Origin: Microvirga flocculans ATCC BAA-817
Lineage (GTDB): Bacteria; Pseudomonadota; Alphaproteobacteria; Rhizobiales; Beijerinckiaceae
Length of the DNA stretch: 64,000 nt
Direction of reading: 5' to 3'
Assembly (NCBI RefSeq): GCF_000518665.1
Contig: NZ_KI912469.1
Coordinates: 271,051-335,050, forward strand
Below, in pieces: positions 28,174-36,550 of the stretch. The notes beneath the pieces are model-generated. The model did no database searches, was not told the DNA's origin, and saw nothing but the letters and a program-made list of their open reading frames with translations. Every line of letters begins with the position of its first letter. The first letter of the stretch is position 1. The translations under genes and the position numbers were made by a program.

Positions 28174-29781
28174 ATGTTGCGCTTCTCCAAATCGAAGATC
28201 ATCGCCACCGTGGCGATCATCCTGATCGGTCTGCTTCTGGCGGTTCCGAGCGCGATGGATCGCGAACAGCGTCAGGCCTACCTGAATGCCATCCCGAGCT
28301 GGGTGCCGTCCTGGCTCGTTCCGTCCCGCGCCATCGTGCTGGGGCTCGATCTGCAGGGCGGTTCCCACGTTCTGCTCGAGGTCGATGCGCAGGATCTGCT
28401 GCGCGGCCAGATCACGCTCTTGCGCGACGACGTCCGCCGTATCCTGCGCGATACCCGCGTTTCGTCGCAGAACGGCATTCAGACCGTTCAGCGCGGCGTG
28501 CAGATCCGCGTGCCCGAGGCAGCGGACCGCGAGCGGCTCATGCCGCGCCTGCGGGAGCTCGCCCAACCCGTCGGCAACGCGATGCTGGGGCAGACCGGCG
28601 GCAATACCATCGACATCAACACGACCCCCGATGGCGTGATCACGCTGACCTACACGGAGGCCGGCATCAACGAGCGCGTGCGCCGCGCCGTCGACCAGTC
28701 CATCGAGGTTATCCGCCGCCGCGTCGACGCGACGGGCACCACCGAGCCCAGCATCCAGCGCCAGGGCGCCGACCGTGTCCTCGTCCAGGTGCCCGGTCTC
28801 CAGGATCCGCAGCAGCTCAAAGCTCTGCTCGGCGAGACCGGCAACCTCGAGTTCCGGCTTCTGGCCCAGCCCGGAGCGACGGACGTGGACATGCTGCCCA
28901 TGCAGGACGCCGGAGGACAGCGGGTTCCCGTGGATCGCCGGGTGATCGCCGAAGGCGGCGACCTGACGGACGCCCAGCCAGCCTTCGACCCGCAGACCCG
29001 ACAGCCCATCGTCAACTTCCGCTTCAACATCCGCGGCGCCCAGCGCTTCGGGCAGGCGACGACGGAGAATCTCGGGCGCCAGCTCGCCATCGTTCTCGAC
29101 AACCAGGTGATCTCTGCCCCGACGATCCAGTCGCCCATCACCGGCGGTTCCGGCCAGATCTCCGGCAGCTTCACGGTCGAGCAGGTGAACAACTTGGCCG
29201 TCCTGCTGCGCTCCGGCGCGTTGCCCGCCAAGCTCACCATCGTTGAGGAGCGCACGGTCGGTCCCGGCCTCGGGCGCGATTCCATCGAGGCCGGCAAGAT
29301 GGCCACCTATGTGGCGGCAATCTTCGTGATCATCTTCATGTTCGCGACCTACGGCCTCTTCGGCCTCTTCGCGAATATCGCGCTTCTCGTCCATGTGGGC
29401 CTCATCTTCGGCCTCATGTCGGTGCTGGAGGCCACGCTCACGCTGCCAGGCATCGCGGGCATCGTGCTGACCATCGGCACGGCGGTCGACTCCAACGTGC
29501 TGATCTACGAGCGCATCCGTGAGGAGGCGCATGCGGGCCGCTCCATCGTGTCCGCCATCCAGGCGGGCTTCGACAGGGCCTTCGCCACCATCGTGGATTC
29601 CAACAGCACCATGGCGATTGCCGCCCTGATCCTGTTCTTCCTCGGCTCCGGCCCCGTGCGCGGCTTCGCGGTCGTGTTCATTCTCGGCATCCTGACGACG
29701 GTTCTCACCGCCGTGACCCTGACGCGCATGATGATTGCGCTCTGGTATCACTGGATGCGCCCCAAAGCTCTTCCGTTCTAA
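28174..29781 (+). CDS. secD: protein translocase subunit SecD
   Basis: A 535-residue RND-type membrane protein using the proton motive force to pull exported chains through SecYEG. It has an N-terminal helix, then GLDLQGGSHVLLEVD (P1-domain entry), the periplasmic P1/head region, and a C-terminal bundle of five helices containing GTAVDSNVLIYERIREE, the conserved functional Asp/Arg segment. The ATG at 28174 follows GAAAGG; an in-frame GTG at 28153 is possible. secF follows within a dozen bases. Confidence 0.96.
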   Translation: MLRFSKSKIIATVAIILIGLLLAVPSAMDREQRQAYLNAIPSWVPSWLVPSRAIVLGLDLQGGSHVLLEVDAQDLLRGQITLLRDDVRRILRDTRVSSQNGIQTVQRGVQIRVPEAADRERLMPRLRELAQPVGNAMLGQTGGNTIDINTTPDGVITLTYTEAGINERVRRAVDQSIEVIRRRVDATGTTEPSIQRQGADRVLVQVPGLQDPQQLKALLGETGNLEFRLLAQPGATDVDMLPMQDAGGQRVPVDRRVIAEGGDLTDAQPAFDPQTRQPIVNFRFNIRGAQRFGQATTENLGRQLAIVLDNQVISAPTIQSPITGGSGQISGSFTVEQVNNLAVLLRSGALPAKLTIVEERTVGPGLGRDSIEAGKMATYVAAIFVIIFMFATYGLFGLFANIALLVHVGLIFGLMSVLEATLTLPGIAGIVLTIGTAVDSNVLIYERIREEAHAGRSIVSAIQAGFDRAFATIVDSNSTMAIAALILFFLGSGPVRGFAVVFILGILTTVLTAVTLTRMMIALWYHWMRPKALPF

Positions 29782-29793
29782 GGAGTGCGTATC

Positions 29794-30732
29794 GTGCGCC
29801 TCGTTCGCCTCTGGCCCGAAAACTCCCATTTCAACTTCATGCGCTTCAGGCGCTTCTCGTTCCCGCTGTCGGCCGTCATCTCGATCCTGACGGCGATCAT
29901 GCTCATGACGGTCGGTCTGAATTTCGGCATCGACTTCAAGGGCGGCACGCTCATGGAGATCCAGGCGAAGTCGGGTCAGGCCGATGTCGCTAAAATCCGA
30001 GGCACGGCCGAAGGCTTCGGCTTCGGCGAGGTCGAGGTGCAGGAATTCGGCACCGCGGGCGAGGTTTCGATCCGCTTCCCGATTCAGCAGGGCGGCGAGG
30101 CCGCGCAGGCCGCCGTGGTGCAAAAGGCGCGCGACACGTTCGGCGCCGAGTACGAGTTCCGCCGTGTCGAGACGGTGGGGCCGCGCGTCTCGGGCGAGCT
30201 TGTCCAGTCCGGCACCATCGGCATCGTGCTCTCGGTCATCGCGGTGCTGTTCTATCTCTGGTTCCGCTTCGAGCGGGAGCTTGCGATTGCCTCCATCATC
30301 GGCACGCTCCACGATATCGTGCTGACCATCGGCTTCTTCGTGATCACGCGTCACGAGTTCAACATGACCTCGATTGCGGCGATCCTGACCATCGTGGGCT
30401 ATTCGCTCAACGAGACGGTGGTGGTGTTCGACCGGACCCGCGAGCTGATGCGCCGCTACAAGACGATGCCGGCGGAAGAGCTGTTGAACCTGTCGATCAA
30501 CCACACCATGTCCCGTACGATCATGACGGCGACCACCACGGCGCTCTCGCTGCTGGCGCTGGTTCTCTTCGGCGGGCAGGCGATCCAGGGCTTCGCGCAG
30601 GTCATGCTCTACGGCGTCGTCATCTGTACCTATTCGGCCATCTGCATTTCGTCTCCCATGCTCATCTATATCGGTCTGCGCGGCTCGGAGGCCGTGAAGG
30701 TTCCGGAGGGCAAGGCCGCAGCAGCGGAGTAA
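29794..30732 (+). CDS. secF: protein translocase subunit SecF
   Basis: A 312-residue partner of SecD. Hallmarks: GLNFGIDFKGGTLMEIQ near the N-terminus and VGYSLNETVVVFDRTRE in the membrane bundle. The GTG at 29794 is preferred because AAGGAG at 29780-29785 sits eight bases before it; a GTG at 29785 would overlap that site. Four bases after the stop begins the Mth938-domain gene. Confidence 0.95.
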   Translation: MRLVRLWPENSHFNFMRFRRFSFPLSAVISILTAIMLMTVGLNFGIDFKGGTLMEIQAKSGQADVAKIRGTAEGFGFGEVEVQEFGTAGEVSIRFPIQQGGEAAQAAVVQKARDTFGAEYEFRRVETVGPRVSGELVQSGTIGIVLSVIAVLFYLWFRFERELAIASIIGTLHDIVLTIGFFVITRHEFNMTSIAAILTIVGYSLNETVVVFDRTRELMRRYKTMPAEELLNLSINHTMSRTIMTATTTALSLLALVLFGGQAIQGFAQVMLYGVVICTYSAICISSPMLIYIGLRGSEAVKVPEGKAAAAE

Positions 30733-30736
30733 GGTC

Positions 30737-31123
30737 ATGGGCTCTGGCCGCCTTTACGACGGGTTCCTTCCGGGACGCCATCCGTTCGATGCCTACGGCA
30801 ATGGCGGCTTCCGCTTCGCGGATATGTCCCATCGCGGCTCCCTGCTCGCGCTGCCTTCGGGGATCATGGCTTGGCCGGTGGCCTCATTGGCCGACCTGAC
30901 CGATGCGGCGCTCGATCCGATCTTCGCCGAAGGCGACGCGCTTGATCTCGTGCTATTCGGTACGGGCGCTGACATCGCGGCGCTTCCGGCCGCGTTCCGG
31001 ATGCGCTTTCGCGAAGCGGGGATCGGCCTCGACGTGATGCAGACGGGAGCGGCCGCCCGCACCTACAACATCCTGCTTGCGGAGAACCGCAAGGTCGGCG
31101 CCGCCCTGATCGCCGTTCCCTGA
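30737..31123 (+). CDS. Mth938-like (DUF498) protein, NDUFAF3 homologue
   Basis: A 128-residue soluble protein of the DUF498/Mth938 fold: NGGFRFADMSHRGSLLALPSG, then DLVLFGTGADIAALP, and the conserved ending MQTGAAARTYNILLAENRKV. The human member NDUFAF3 is an assembly factor of respiratory complex I. The gene is four bases after secF and two bases before the phytoene-synthase-like gene, whose human homologue NDUFAF6 is also a complex I assembly factor. A role in complex I biogenesis is therefore inferred, not shown. Confidence 0.82.
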   Translation: MGSGRLYDGFLPGRHPFDAYGNGGFRFADMSHRGSLLALPSGIMAWPVASLADLTDAALDPIFAEGDALDLVLFGTGADIAALPAAFRMRFREAGIGLDVMQTGAAARTYNILLAENRKVGAALIAVP

Positions 31124-31125
31124 CG

Positions 31126-31968
31126 ATGACCCAAGCCATTGCCAATTTCGCGCATTGCGAGGCTCTCGTGCGCGAGGCCGATCCGGACCGTTATTGGGCG
31201 AGCCTTTTCGCGCCCGCCGACAAGCGTCCGCACCTGCACGCACTCTATGCCTTCAATTTCGAGATTGCCCGTGTCCGCGAGTCGGTTCGCGAGGCCCTCG
31301 TCGGCGAGATACGCCTGCAATGGTGGCGCGATGCCCTTCAGGGCGAGGCGCGGGGCGATGTGCGGGCCAATCCGGTCGCTGCGGCGCTCGACGACACCAT
31401 CGTGCAATTCCGCCTGCCCAGGCAGTCCTTCGTCGATCTGATCGACGCCCGCATCTTCGATCTCTACGACGATCCGATGCCGAGCCTGAACGACCTGGAG
31501 GGCTATTGCGGCGAGACCTCGTCCAGTCTGATCCAGCTTTCGAGCCTCATTCTTGCCGCGGGCTCTAATCCCGGAACGGCGGATGCGGCGGGCCATGCGG
31601 GTGTAGCCTATGCGATCACCGGTCTGCTACGCGCGTTTCCGATCCATGCGCGGCAGGGCCAGGTCTACGTGCCCGCCGACATCCTGAACCGGCACGGCGT
31701 GGTCCGGGAGGACATCGTCACGGGGCGCGGCGGGCCCGGCCTCGAAGGCGCTCTCGCCGATCTGCGCGCCGTCGCCCGCCGACATCTCGATCAGGCGCGC
31801 GCCCTGCGGACGACCGTTCCCGATGCCGCCAGGCCGGCTTTCCAGCCCCTTGCCCTGGTCGAGCCTTACCTCAGGGCGATGGAGCGGCGATCATACGACC
31901 CGTTCCACACGCTGGTGGACATTCCGCAATGGCGCCGGATCTGGGCGCTCTGGCGTGGGCCGTTCTAG
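31126..31968 (+). CDS. squalene/phytoene synthase family protein, NDUFAF6-like
   Basis: A 280-residue all-helical protein of the trans-isoprenyl diphosphate synthase family. The two Asp-rich motifs needed for prenyl diphosphate and Mg binding are absent: FNFEIARVRESV (43-54) has no Asp, and YCGETSSSLIQLSSL lacks the second DxxxD. Family-typical RLQWWRDAL and YVPADILNRHGV are present. This favours a non-catalytic NDUFAF6-like role over carotenoid or hopanoid synthesis. No carotenoid gene is nearby. Confidence 0.8.
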   Translation: MTQAIANFAHCEALVREADPDRYWASLFAPADKRPHLHALYAFNFEIARVRESVREALVGEIRLQWWRDALQGEARGDVRANPVAAALDDTIVQFRLPRQSFVDLIDARIFDLYDDPMPSLNDLEGYCGETSSSLIQLSSLILAAGSNPGTADAAGHAGVAYAITGLLRAFPIHARQGQVYVPADILNRHGVVREDIVTGRGGPGLEGALADLRAVARRHLDQARALRTTVPDAARPAFQPLALVEPYLRAMERRSYDPFHTLVDIPQWRRIWALWRGPF

Positions 31969-31984
31969 CCTCACGCTACTTATC

Positions 31985-32018
31985 GTCATCCCGGACGGCA
32001 AAGCCGATCCGGGATGAC
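31985..32018. repeat. palindromic GTCATCCCGGA/TCCGGGATGAC element
   Basis: Perfect 11-bp inverted arms (31985-31995 and 32008-32018) flank a 12-base spacer. It lies between the convergent phytoene-synthase-like and trmFO genes. The sequence resembles a short palindromic repeat seen scattered between genes in many rhizobial-type genomes. A terminator function in both directions is plausible despite the missing T-run. Confidence 0.55.
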
Positions 32019-32029
32019 AGCGGAGCAGC

Positions 32030-33448
32030 TTACTCCGCCGCCGCAGGCAAGGCGCTGCCCGCGAGCCACGCTTCGAGATCGGTGCGCGCCCGGTCCGTCA
32101 GCATCTTCTTCTTTGCGATGGCCTTGGCCGAGCCGCGCAGGCGCTTGCCTTCCTCTGCCTTGGGAGCGCTGTTCAGCGGCGGGAAGAGGCCGAAATTGAC
32201 GTTCATGGGTTGGAAGGAGCGCGGCCCCTCGTCGATGGTCTCGATGTGCCCGCCGGTGATGTGGTTGATGAGCGCGCCGAGCGCCGTCGTATGGGGCAGG
32301 GGCTGGATCGGGCGGCCGAGCCGCTCGGCAGCGGCGAAGCGGCCTGTCATGAGACCCACCGCCGCGCTTTCCACATAACCCTCGCAGCCGGTGATCTGGC
32401 CCGCGAAGCGCAGGCGCGGCATCGCCTTCAGGCGCAGGGTCGGGTCGAGAAGCTTGGGCGAGTTCAGGTATGTGTTCCGGTGAATGCCGCCGAGGCGCGC
32501 AAACTCGGCGTTCTCCAGGCCTGGGATCATGCGGAAGATCTCGGCCTGAGCGCCGTACTTCAGCTTGGTCTGGAAGCCTACCATGTTGAACAGGGTGCCC
32601 AGCGCATTGTCCTGGCGCAGCTGTACGATGGCATAGGGCTTCTTGTCGGGATTGCGCGGATCGGTGAGGCCCACGGGCTTCATGGGGCCGTGGCGCAGGG
32701 TCTCGCGGCCGCGCTCGGCCATGACCTCGATGGGCAGGCAGCCGTCGAAATAGGGCGTGTTGGCCTCCCATTCCTTGAACTCGGTCTTGTCGCCTGAGAT
32801 CAGCGCATCGACGAAGGCCTCATACTGTTCCTTCGTCATGGGGCAGTTGATGTAGTCCTTCCCCGTGCCGCCGGGCCCGACCTTGTCGTAGCGCGACTGG
32901 AACCAGGCGATGTCCATGTTGATGGACTCGCGATAGACGATGGGCGCGATGGCGTCGAAGAAGGCGAGCGACGTCTCGCCGGTCAGGTCGAGGATGGCCT
33001 GCGCCAGAGCGGGCGAGGTGAGGGGGCCGGTGGCGATGATGACGGAGGACCACTCCTCCGGCGGCAGGCCTGCGATCTCTCCGCGCTCGATGGTGACGAG
33101 CGGATGCGCTTCCAGCGCGGCCGTCACAGCGGCGGAGAAGCCGTCGCGGTCGACGGCCAGCGCGCCGCCGGCCGGAACCTGATGGGCATCGCCCTTCGCC
33201 ATGATGAGGGAGCCGAGGCGGCGCATTTCCTGATGGAGCAGACCGACCGCGTTGGTTTCGGCATCGTCCGAACGGAACGAGTTGGAGCAGACGAGCTCGG
33301 CGAGACCTTCCGTCTTGTGCGCATCGGTGCCGCGCACGGGGCGCATCTCGTGGAGAACGACAGGCACGCCGGCCTGGGCGATCTGCCAGGCGGCTTCCGA
33401 ACCGGCGAGGCCGCCGCCGATGACATGGATGGGTTCGATGGTGCTCAT
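32030..33448 (-). CDS. trmFO: methylenetetrahydrofolate--tRNA-(uracil-5-)-methyltransferase TrmFO
   Basis: A 472-residue FAD- and folate-dependent enzyme making m5U54 in the tRNA T-loop. The N-terminal dinucleotide fold is [39 protein letters not shown] and [16 protein letters not shown] are family signatures, as is [17 protein letters not shown]. The ATG at 33448 has GGGAGA upstream; a TTG two codons earlier is unlikely. The C-terminus is slightly extended and Lys/Arg-rich. Confidence 0.95.
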   Translation of the reverse strand: MSTIEPIHVIGGGLAGSEAAWQIAQAGVPVVLHEMRPVRGTDAHKTEGLAELVCSNSFRSDDAETNAVGLLHQEMRRLGSLIMAKGDAHQVPAGGALAVDRDGFSAAVTAALEAHPLVTIERGEIAGLPPEEWSSVIIATGPLTSPALAQAILDLTGETSLAFFDAIAPIVYRESINMDIAWFQSRYDKVGPGGTGKDYINCPMTKEQYEAFVDALISGDKTEFKEWEANTPYFDGCLPIEVMAERGRETLRHGPMKPVGLTDPRNPDKKPYAIVQLRQDNALGTLFNMVGFQTKLKYGAQAEIFRMIPGLENAEFARLGGIHRNTYLNSPKLLDPTLRLKAMPRLRFAGQITGCEGYVESAAVGLMTGRFAAAERLGRPIQPLPHTTALGALINHITGGHIETIDEGPRSFQPMNVNFGLFPPLNSAPKAEEGKRLRGSAKAIAKKKMLTDRARTDLEAWLAGSALPAAAE

Positions 33449-33544
33449 GGTCAATCTCCCGAGCGGCTTTGTTGACTCCCTCGGGAGCCCTGGTCAAGCT
33501 GAGCCGGTTTACTTTTGGATAGGTTCGAAAAGGCTTTGAACGCC

Positions 33545-34303
33545 ATGCAATCCAGGCGTCCCGTCGTCCTTATTACAGGTGGAAGCCGTGGCATAGGGGC
33601 CGCTGTAGCGCAACTCGCGGCCCGTCGCGGTTACGATGTCGCCATCACCTACCGCTCGGAGCGCGAGGCCGCGGAAGACGCTGTCGCTCAATGTCGCGCC
33701 GCTGGCGCCGCGGCCACGGCCTGCCAGGGCGACGTCGCCGTGGAGGCCGATGTGGTGCGCCTCTTCGACGAGGCGGAGGCCGCTTTGGGGCCTCTCTCCC
33801 ATGTTGTCAACAATGCGGGCATTACGGGCAAGTCCGGCAAGCTCGCGGAGGCCTCCGCCGAGACGATCCGCTCCTGCATCGACACCAATGTCATCGGCGC
33901 GCTTTGGGTGGCCCGCGAGGCCGCCCGGCGTCTGCCGAAAACCTCCGGCGATGCGGCGAGGACCATCGTCAACATCTCGTCCGTGGCGGCCTCTCTCGGC
34001 AGCCCGAACGAGTATGTCTGGTATGCAGCCTCGAAGGGAGCCATCGACTCGCTGACCATCGGGATGGCAAAGGAGCTGGCCCCTCAGGGCATCCGGGTCA
34101 ATGCCGTCTCGCCCGGCATGACGATGACGGAAATCCATGCGCGCAGCACCCAGGATGCGGGCCGGCTGGAGCGCCTGCGACCCAACATCCCCCTCAACCG
34201 GATCGGGGAGCCCGAGGAGATTGCCGAGGCGGTGCTGTTTCTGATGTCGGACGCCGCGTCCTACATCACGGGAGCCAATATCCCCGTGTCCGGCGGGCGA
34301 TAA
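33545..34303 (+). CDS. SDR family NAD(P)-dependent oxidoreductase
   Basis: A 252-residue classical short-chain dehydrogenase. It has the cofactor motif TGGSRGIGAA at the N-terminus, NNAG in HVVNNAGITG, the catalytic Ser in VNISSVAASLG and the YxxxK pair in YAASKGAID, then the PG motif VSPGMTMTE. Similar enzymes are annotated as glucose dehydrogenase or 3-oxoacyl-ACP reductase; the substrate is not predictable. The ATG at 33545 is chosen over a TTG at 33515. It is divergent from trmFO. Confidence 0.87.
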   Translation: MQSRRPVVLITGGSRGIGAAVAQLAARRGYDVAITYRSEREAAEDAVAQCRAAGAAATACQGDVAVEADVVRLFDEAEAALGPLSHVVNNAGITGKSGKLAEASAETIRSCIDTNVIGALWVAREAARRLPKTSGDAARTIVNISSVAASLGSPNEYVWYAASKGAIDSLTIGMAKELAPQGIRVNAVSPGMTMTEIHARSTQDAGRLERLRPNIPLNRIGEPEEIAEAVLFLMSDAASYITGANIPVSGGR

Positions 34304-34322
34304 GCCCCTTTGAAAAAGCAAA

Positions 34323-34355
34323 CGCCCACCTGGAGGCGGGCGCGGGCCTTTTGTT
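34323..34355. terminator. intrinsic terminator between SDR and DUF1127 genes
   Basis: CGCCC-a-CCT pairs with AGG-c-GGGCG (34323-34342). A short GC segment follows, then TTTTGTT on the + strand. It lies 20 bp after the SDR stop and can also act for the convergent DUF1127 gene. Confidence 0.6.
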
Positions 34356-34371
34356 GCGATGCAACAGAGAA

Positions 34372-34527
34372 TTACGCGGCAGCGTGCTCGCGAGCGATGC
34401 TCTCGATCTGGAAGCGGGAGATGCCGAGATCGTCGAGTTCGCGGTCGGAGAGCAGCGAAAGCTCGCGGACGGTTTCGCGATAACGCAGGTAAGCGCGGAC
34501 TTTAGCGAGGATATAGGACACGAACAT
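34372..34527 (-). CDS. DUF1127 domain small protein
   Basis: A 51-residue protein, MFVSYILAKVRAYLRYRETV at the N-terminus, then RELSLLSDRELDDLGISRFQ and a short Ala-rich end. LSDRELDDLGISR is the core of DUF1127. In related bacteria short DUF1127 proteins bind RNA or affect phosphate and carbon metabolism and turnover of small RNAs. AGGAG is seven bases before the ATG. The gene is convergent with the SDR gene. Confidence 0.88.
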   Translation of the reverse strand: MFVSYILAKVRAYLRYRETVRELSLLSDRELDDLGISRFQIESIAREHAAA

Positions 34528-34634
34528 GGGAAGCTCCTGATAGTGACCGGCCCCTGTGACCGGTGGCCTTTGGTTCTTGCTTGTGCAGCGCTGATATAAT
34601 TGTGTGCAGTGCCGAAGAGGAGTGGTAATAATGT

Positions 34635-34666
34635 AGGTCAGTTATGCTTTAGTAGCATACCGACCT
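34635..34666. repeat. imperfect inverted repeat, possible operator or RNA stem-loop
   Basis: AGGTC-agt-TATGC (34635-34647) pairs with GCATA-cc-GACCT (34655-34666) around a seven-base loop in an AT-rich stretch about 110 bp upstream of the DUF1127 start. No T-run follows, so an operator or RNA hairpin is more likely than a terminator. Confidence 0.4.
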
Positions 34667-34891
34667 AATGGTCCGTTAATCCTTATGCAAAGCAATCCGT
34701 CTGTCGGGCTCAACCGAGGTCGAGGCCGCAAGAAACGCGTGTTTTTCAAGGAATTGGCCGGTTTCGCCGGGCTGGGCCGGATCGATCCCGCCCCGCGCAT
34801 GCGCCCGGTGGGTGGGACGCCCGCGATAGGCCGAGGGTTTACAATAACGAAAGGTGCCTGAACCGGGGCTGTACCGTACGGATCCGCGCCT

Positions 34892-34927
34892 CAAAAACGA
34901 GAGAGACCGGCAACCGGCCCCTCTCGC
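34892..34927 (-). terminator. intrinsic terminator of the Cys-rich protein gene
   Basis: Read on the minus strand, GAGAG-ggg-CCGG pairs with CCGG-tct-CTCTC, followed by GTTTTT. It begins about 37 bases after the stop codon at 34964. Confidence 0.6.
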
Positions 34928-34963
34928 GCTCCGGCGATGATGCGGCGATCCAGACCCGCTGCC

Positions 34964-35374
34964 TCAGTGACGCGCTCCTATGCTGTCCATCGCTTGTCGG
35001 CACGCCTGCTCGCAACGGCGGCAGGCATCGGCACAGATGCGGCAATGCTCGTGCATGCCTGCATGACGTCCGCATTCCTCGCCGCAGATGCGGCAGGCTG
35101 TCATGCAAGCATGGAGCATCTGGCGGATCACCTCCTCGTTGGAGCCGGTCCGCCGTGTGGCAATCGCGCCGGTGGCCATGCAGATATCCGCGCAGTCCAT
35201 GTTGAGGCGGATGCATTGGATGAGTTGCGCCACCATCGGCTCGCCCAGGCAGGCATCGGCGCAGGACGTGCAGGTCTGGGCGCAGTCGAAGCATTCCTCG
35301 ATGCAGCGGATCAGGGCGTCGTTGGTCTTGCCCTTCACGTGCGGATGGGTGCCGATCATCTCATGCGCGTGCAT
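34964..35374 (-). CDS. four-helix-bundle copper-binding protein (DUF326/Csp-like)
   Basis: A 136-residue protein with about 18 cysteines, mostly in CxxxC spacing along predicted helices: [31 protein letters not shown], then [12 protein letters not shown] and [15 protein letters not shown]. This is the pattern of copper storage proteins, which bind many Cu(I) ions inside a four-helix bundle. There is no signal peptide, so it is cytosolic like Csp3. AGGAGG precedes the ATG at 35374, which is chosen over 35404. His-rich ends ([14 protein letters not shown]) may add metal ligands. Confidence 0.88.
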   Translation of the reverse strand: MHAHEMIGTHPHVKGKTNDALIRCIEECFDCAQTCTSCADACLGEPMVAQLIQCIRLNMDCADICMATGAIATRRTGSNEEVIRQMLHACMTACRICGEECGRHAGMHEHCRICADACRRCEQACRQAMDSIGARH

Positions 35375-35463
35375 GAAAACCTCCTGTAGGTGGGATCGGG
35401 GCATAGGCGGGATGCCTATCGGTCCTTCCAGCCAACAAAAGGGGGGAATGGATGGTTCCGGGT

Positions 35464-35748
35464 TTACCGACGCAGGTTTCCGACGGCGATGACGGCGCGG
35501 AGGGGGCCGTATTCGGTCTGCTTCCGCACGTCGAGTTGCACCCGTCCGCCCGCATGGGTGCTGAAGTTGTCCGCCGCGCGCATGCGGGACGAAGTGACGA
35601 GGGAATCCGCGCGGACCGTACCGCTGACCCGCACGCAGGTATCGGAGGCCTGAAGCACGGCGAAGCCGGGCGGGCAGGGCGAGGCCGCCTGGGCCGGGCC
35701 TGCCAGCCCGAGGCCGGAAACGATAAGGGCGAAAACGCTGCGCTTCAT
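35464..35748 (-). CDS. exported mini-protein resembling the N-terminus of alphaproteobacterial porins
   Basis: A 94-residue protein with signal peptide ending at AQA. The mature part, [20 protein letters not shown], then VRADSLV and [20 protein letters not shown], resembles the first strands of Porin_2 proteins (CxxxGxGF...DTCLKISGxVRAE), but the chain stops where the barrel should continue. It could be a porin remnant or an independent small envelope protein. The ATG at 35748 fits the signal peptide better than 35772. Confidence 0.6.
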   Translation of the reverse strand: MKRSVFALIVSGLGLAGPAQAASPCPPGFAVLQASDTCVRVSGTVRADSLVTSSRMRAADNFSTHAGGRVQLDVRKQTEYGPLRAVIAVGNLRR

Positions 35749-35796
35749 AACGGCCGCAAGTTTAGCGGCCATGCCTCCAATGGCAAGGCCATGGGC

Positions 35797-36357
35797 CTAG
35801 CGGCTCTGCGCGTTGTCCGTTCCGGTCCGCCGTCCATAGGCCGCAGCAACATCCGGGCGGTCGATCTCCACATGGAATTGCTCGGCCTTGAGGCTGTAGT
35901 CGCGGATGGCGCCGATGCCATAGCGATAAGACATCTCACCCCCGAGCCAGCCGCTGAACAGCAGCAGCGCCGTTTGCGCGCCGGACAGCCAGATTCCCCA
36001 TTCCTGCAATCCCCCGATGGGATTGTAGAGGCGAACCCCGACATTCACGAGAGCCAGAGCGACGACCGTGAGATTGACCGCCATATGGGCCCACGAGATC
36101 CAGAGGTTGCGGACGCGATCGATCGTGACGAAGTCGACCATGCCGGGAATTGCCGCGACGACCGCTGTGACGATGCCTGCGATCAGCAGCCAGTAAGCCC
36201 CCTGGGCCCAGAAGGGGTCCTGGGTCAGCGTGAAGGCGATATCGGTCCCGAATGCACCGATCAGGAAGGCAATGGGGAATGCGACCAGCATGTGATGAAG
36301 CGGGTGGCCGGCAATGGCCGCCGTGCTCTGAACCCCGTGACGGTGATACATGCCCAT
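35797..36357 (-). CDS. DUF2231 family membrane protein
   Basis: A 186-residue inner-membrane protein with four helices. The N-terminal GHPLHHMLVAFPIAFLIG, with the GHP(I/L)H motif, is diagnostic of DUF2231. WLLIAGIVTAVVAAIPGMVD and LSGWLGGEMSYRYGIG are also family-like. Its role is unknown; the conserved histidines suggest metal or heme binding. It lies upstream of the porin-like gene on the same strand with a gap of about 50 bp. Confidence 0.85.
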   Translation of the reverse strand: MGMYHRHGVQSTAAIAGHPLHHMLVAFPIAFLIGAFGTDIAFTLTQDPFWAQGAYWLLIAGIVTAVVAAIPGMVDFVTIDRVRNLWISWAHMAVNLTVVALALVNVGVRLYNPIGGLQEWGIWLSGAQTALLLFSGWLGGEMSYRYGIGAIRDYSLKAEQFHVEIDRPDVAAAYGRRTGTDNAQSR

Positions 36358-36550
36358 GACCCAGATTCTCCCGCGGTGCTTCCAGGGAAAATGCTCCAGC
36401 CAAGCCTTCGTTCCGTCGACGGAGCGGCGATGAAGATGCCGCTGGACATCGGGTCTGGGATAGGGGATAGCCTAGCGAAAGTTCCGTAACGGAATTCTTC
36501 GTGGGAGGAGCCTCTGCGGCAGTCCGATCGCATACAGGCCAGCATCTTCG

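Larger units (their letters stand above)
34528..34963. other. 436-bp intergenic region
   Basis: No convincing gene. It contains an inverted repeat at 34635-34666, a stray TATAAT at 34595-34600 without a matching -35, and the terminator of the Cys-rich protein gene at 34892-34927. The promoter of the DUF1127 gene should lie in its first 100 bp. A 72-codon open frame on the minus strand is Arg/Gly-rich and looks spurious. Confidence 0.5.

Noticed and set aside
27763..30738. 991-codon open frame opposite yajC-secDF
   Set aside because: Shadow of three certain genes; strongly biased composition.
31126..31968. Carotenoid or hopanoid biosynthesis gene
   Set aside because: Both Asp-rich catalytic motifs are absent and no isoprenoid genes are nearby.
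34595..34600. Perfect TATAAT on the plus strand as a promoter
   Set aside because: No acceptable -35 at 16-18 bp and no gene downstream on that strand.
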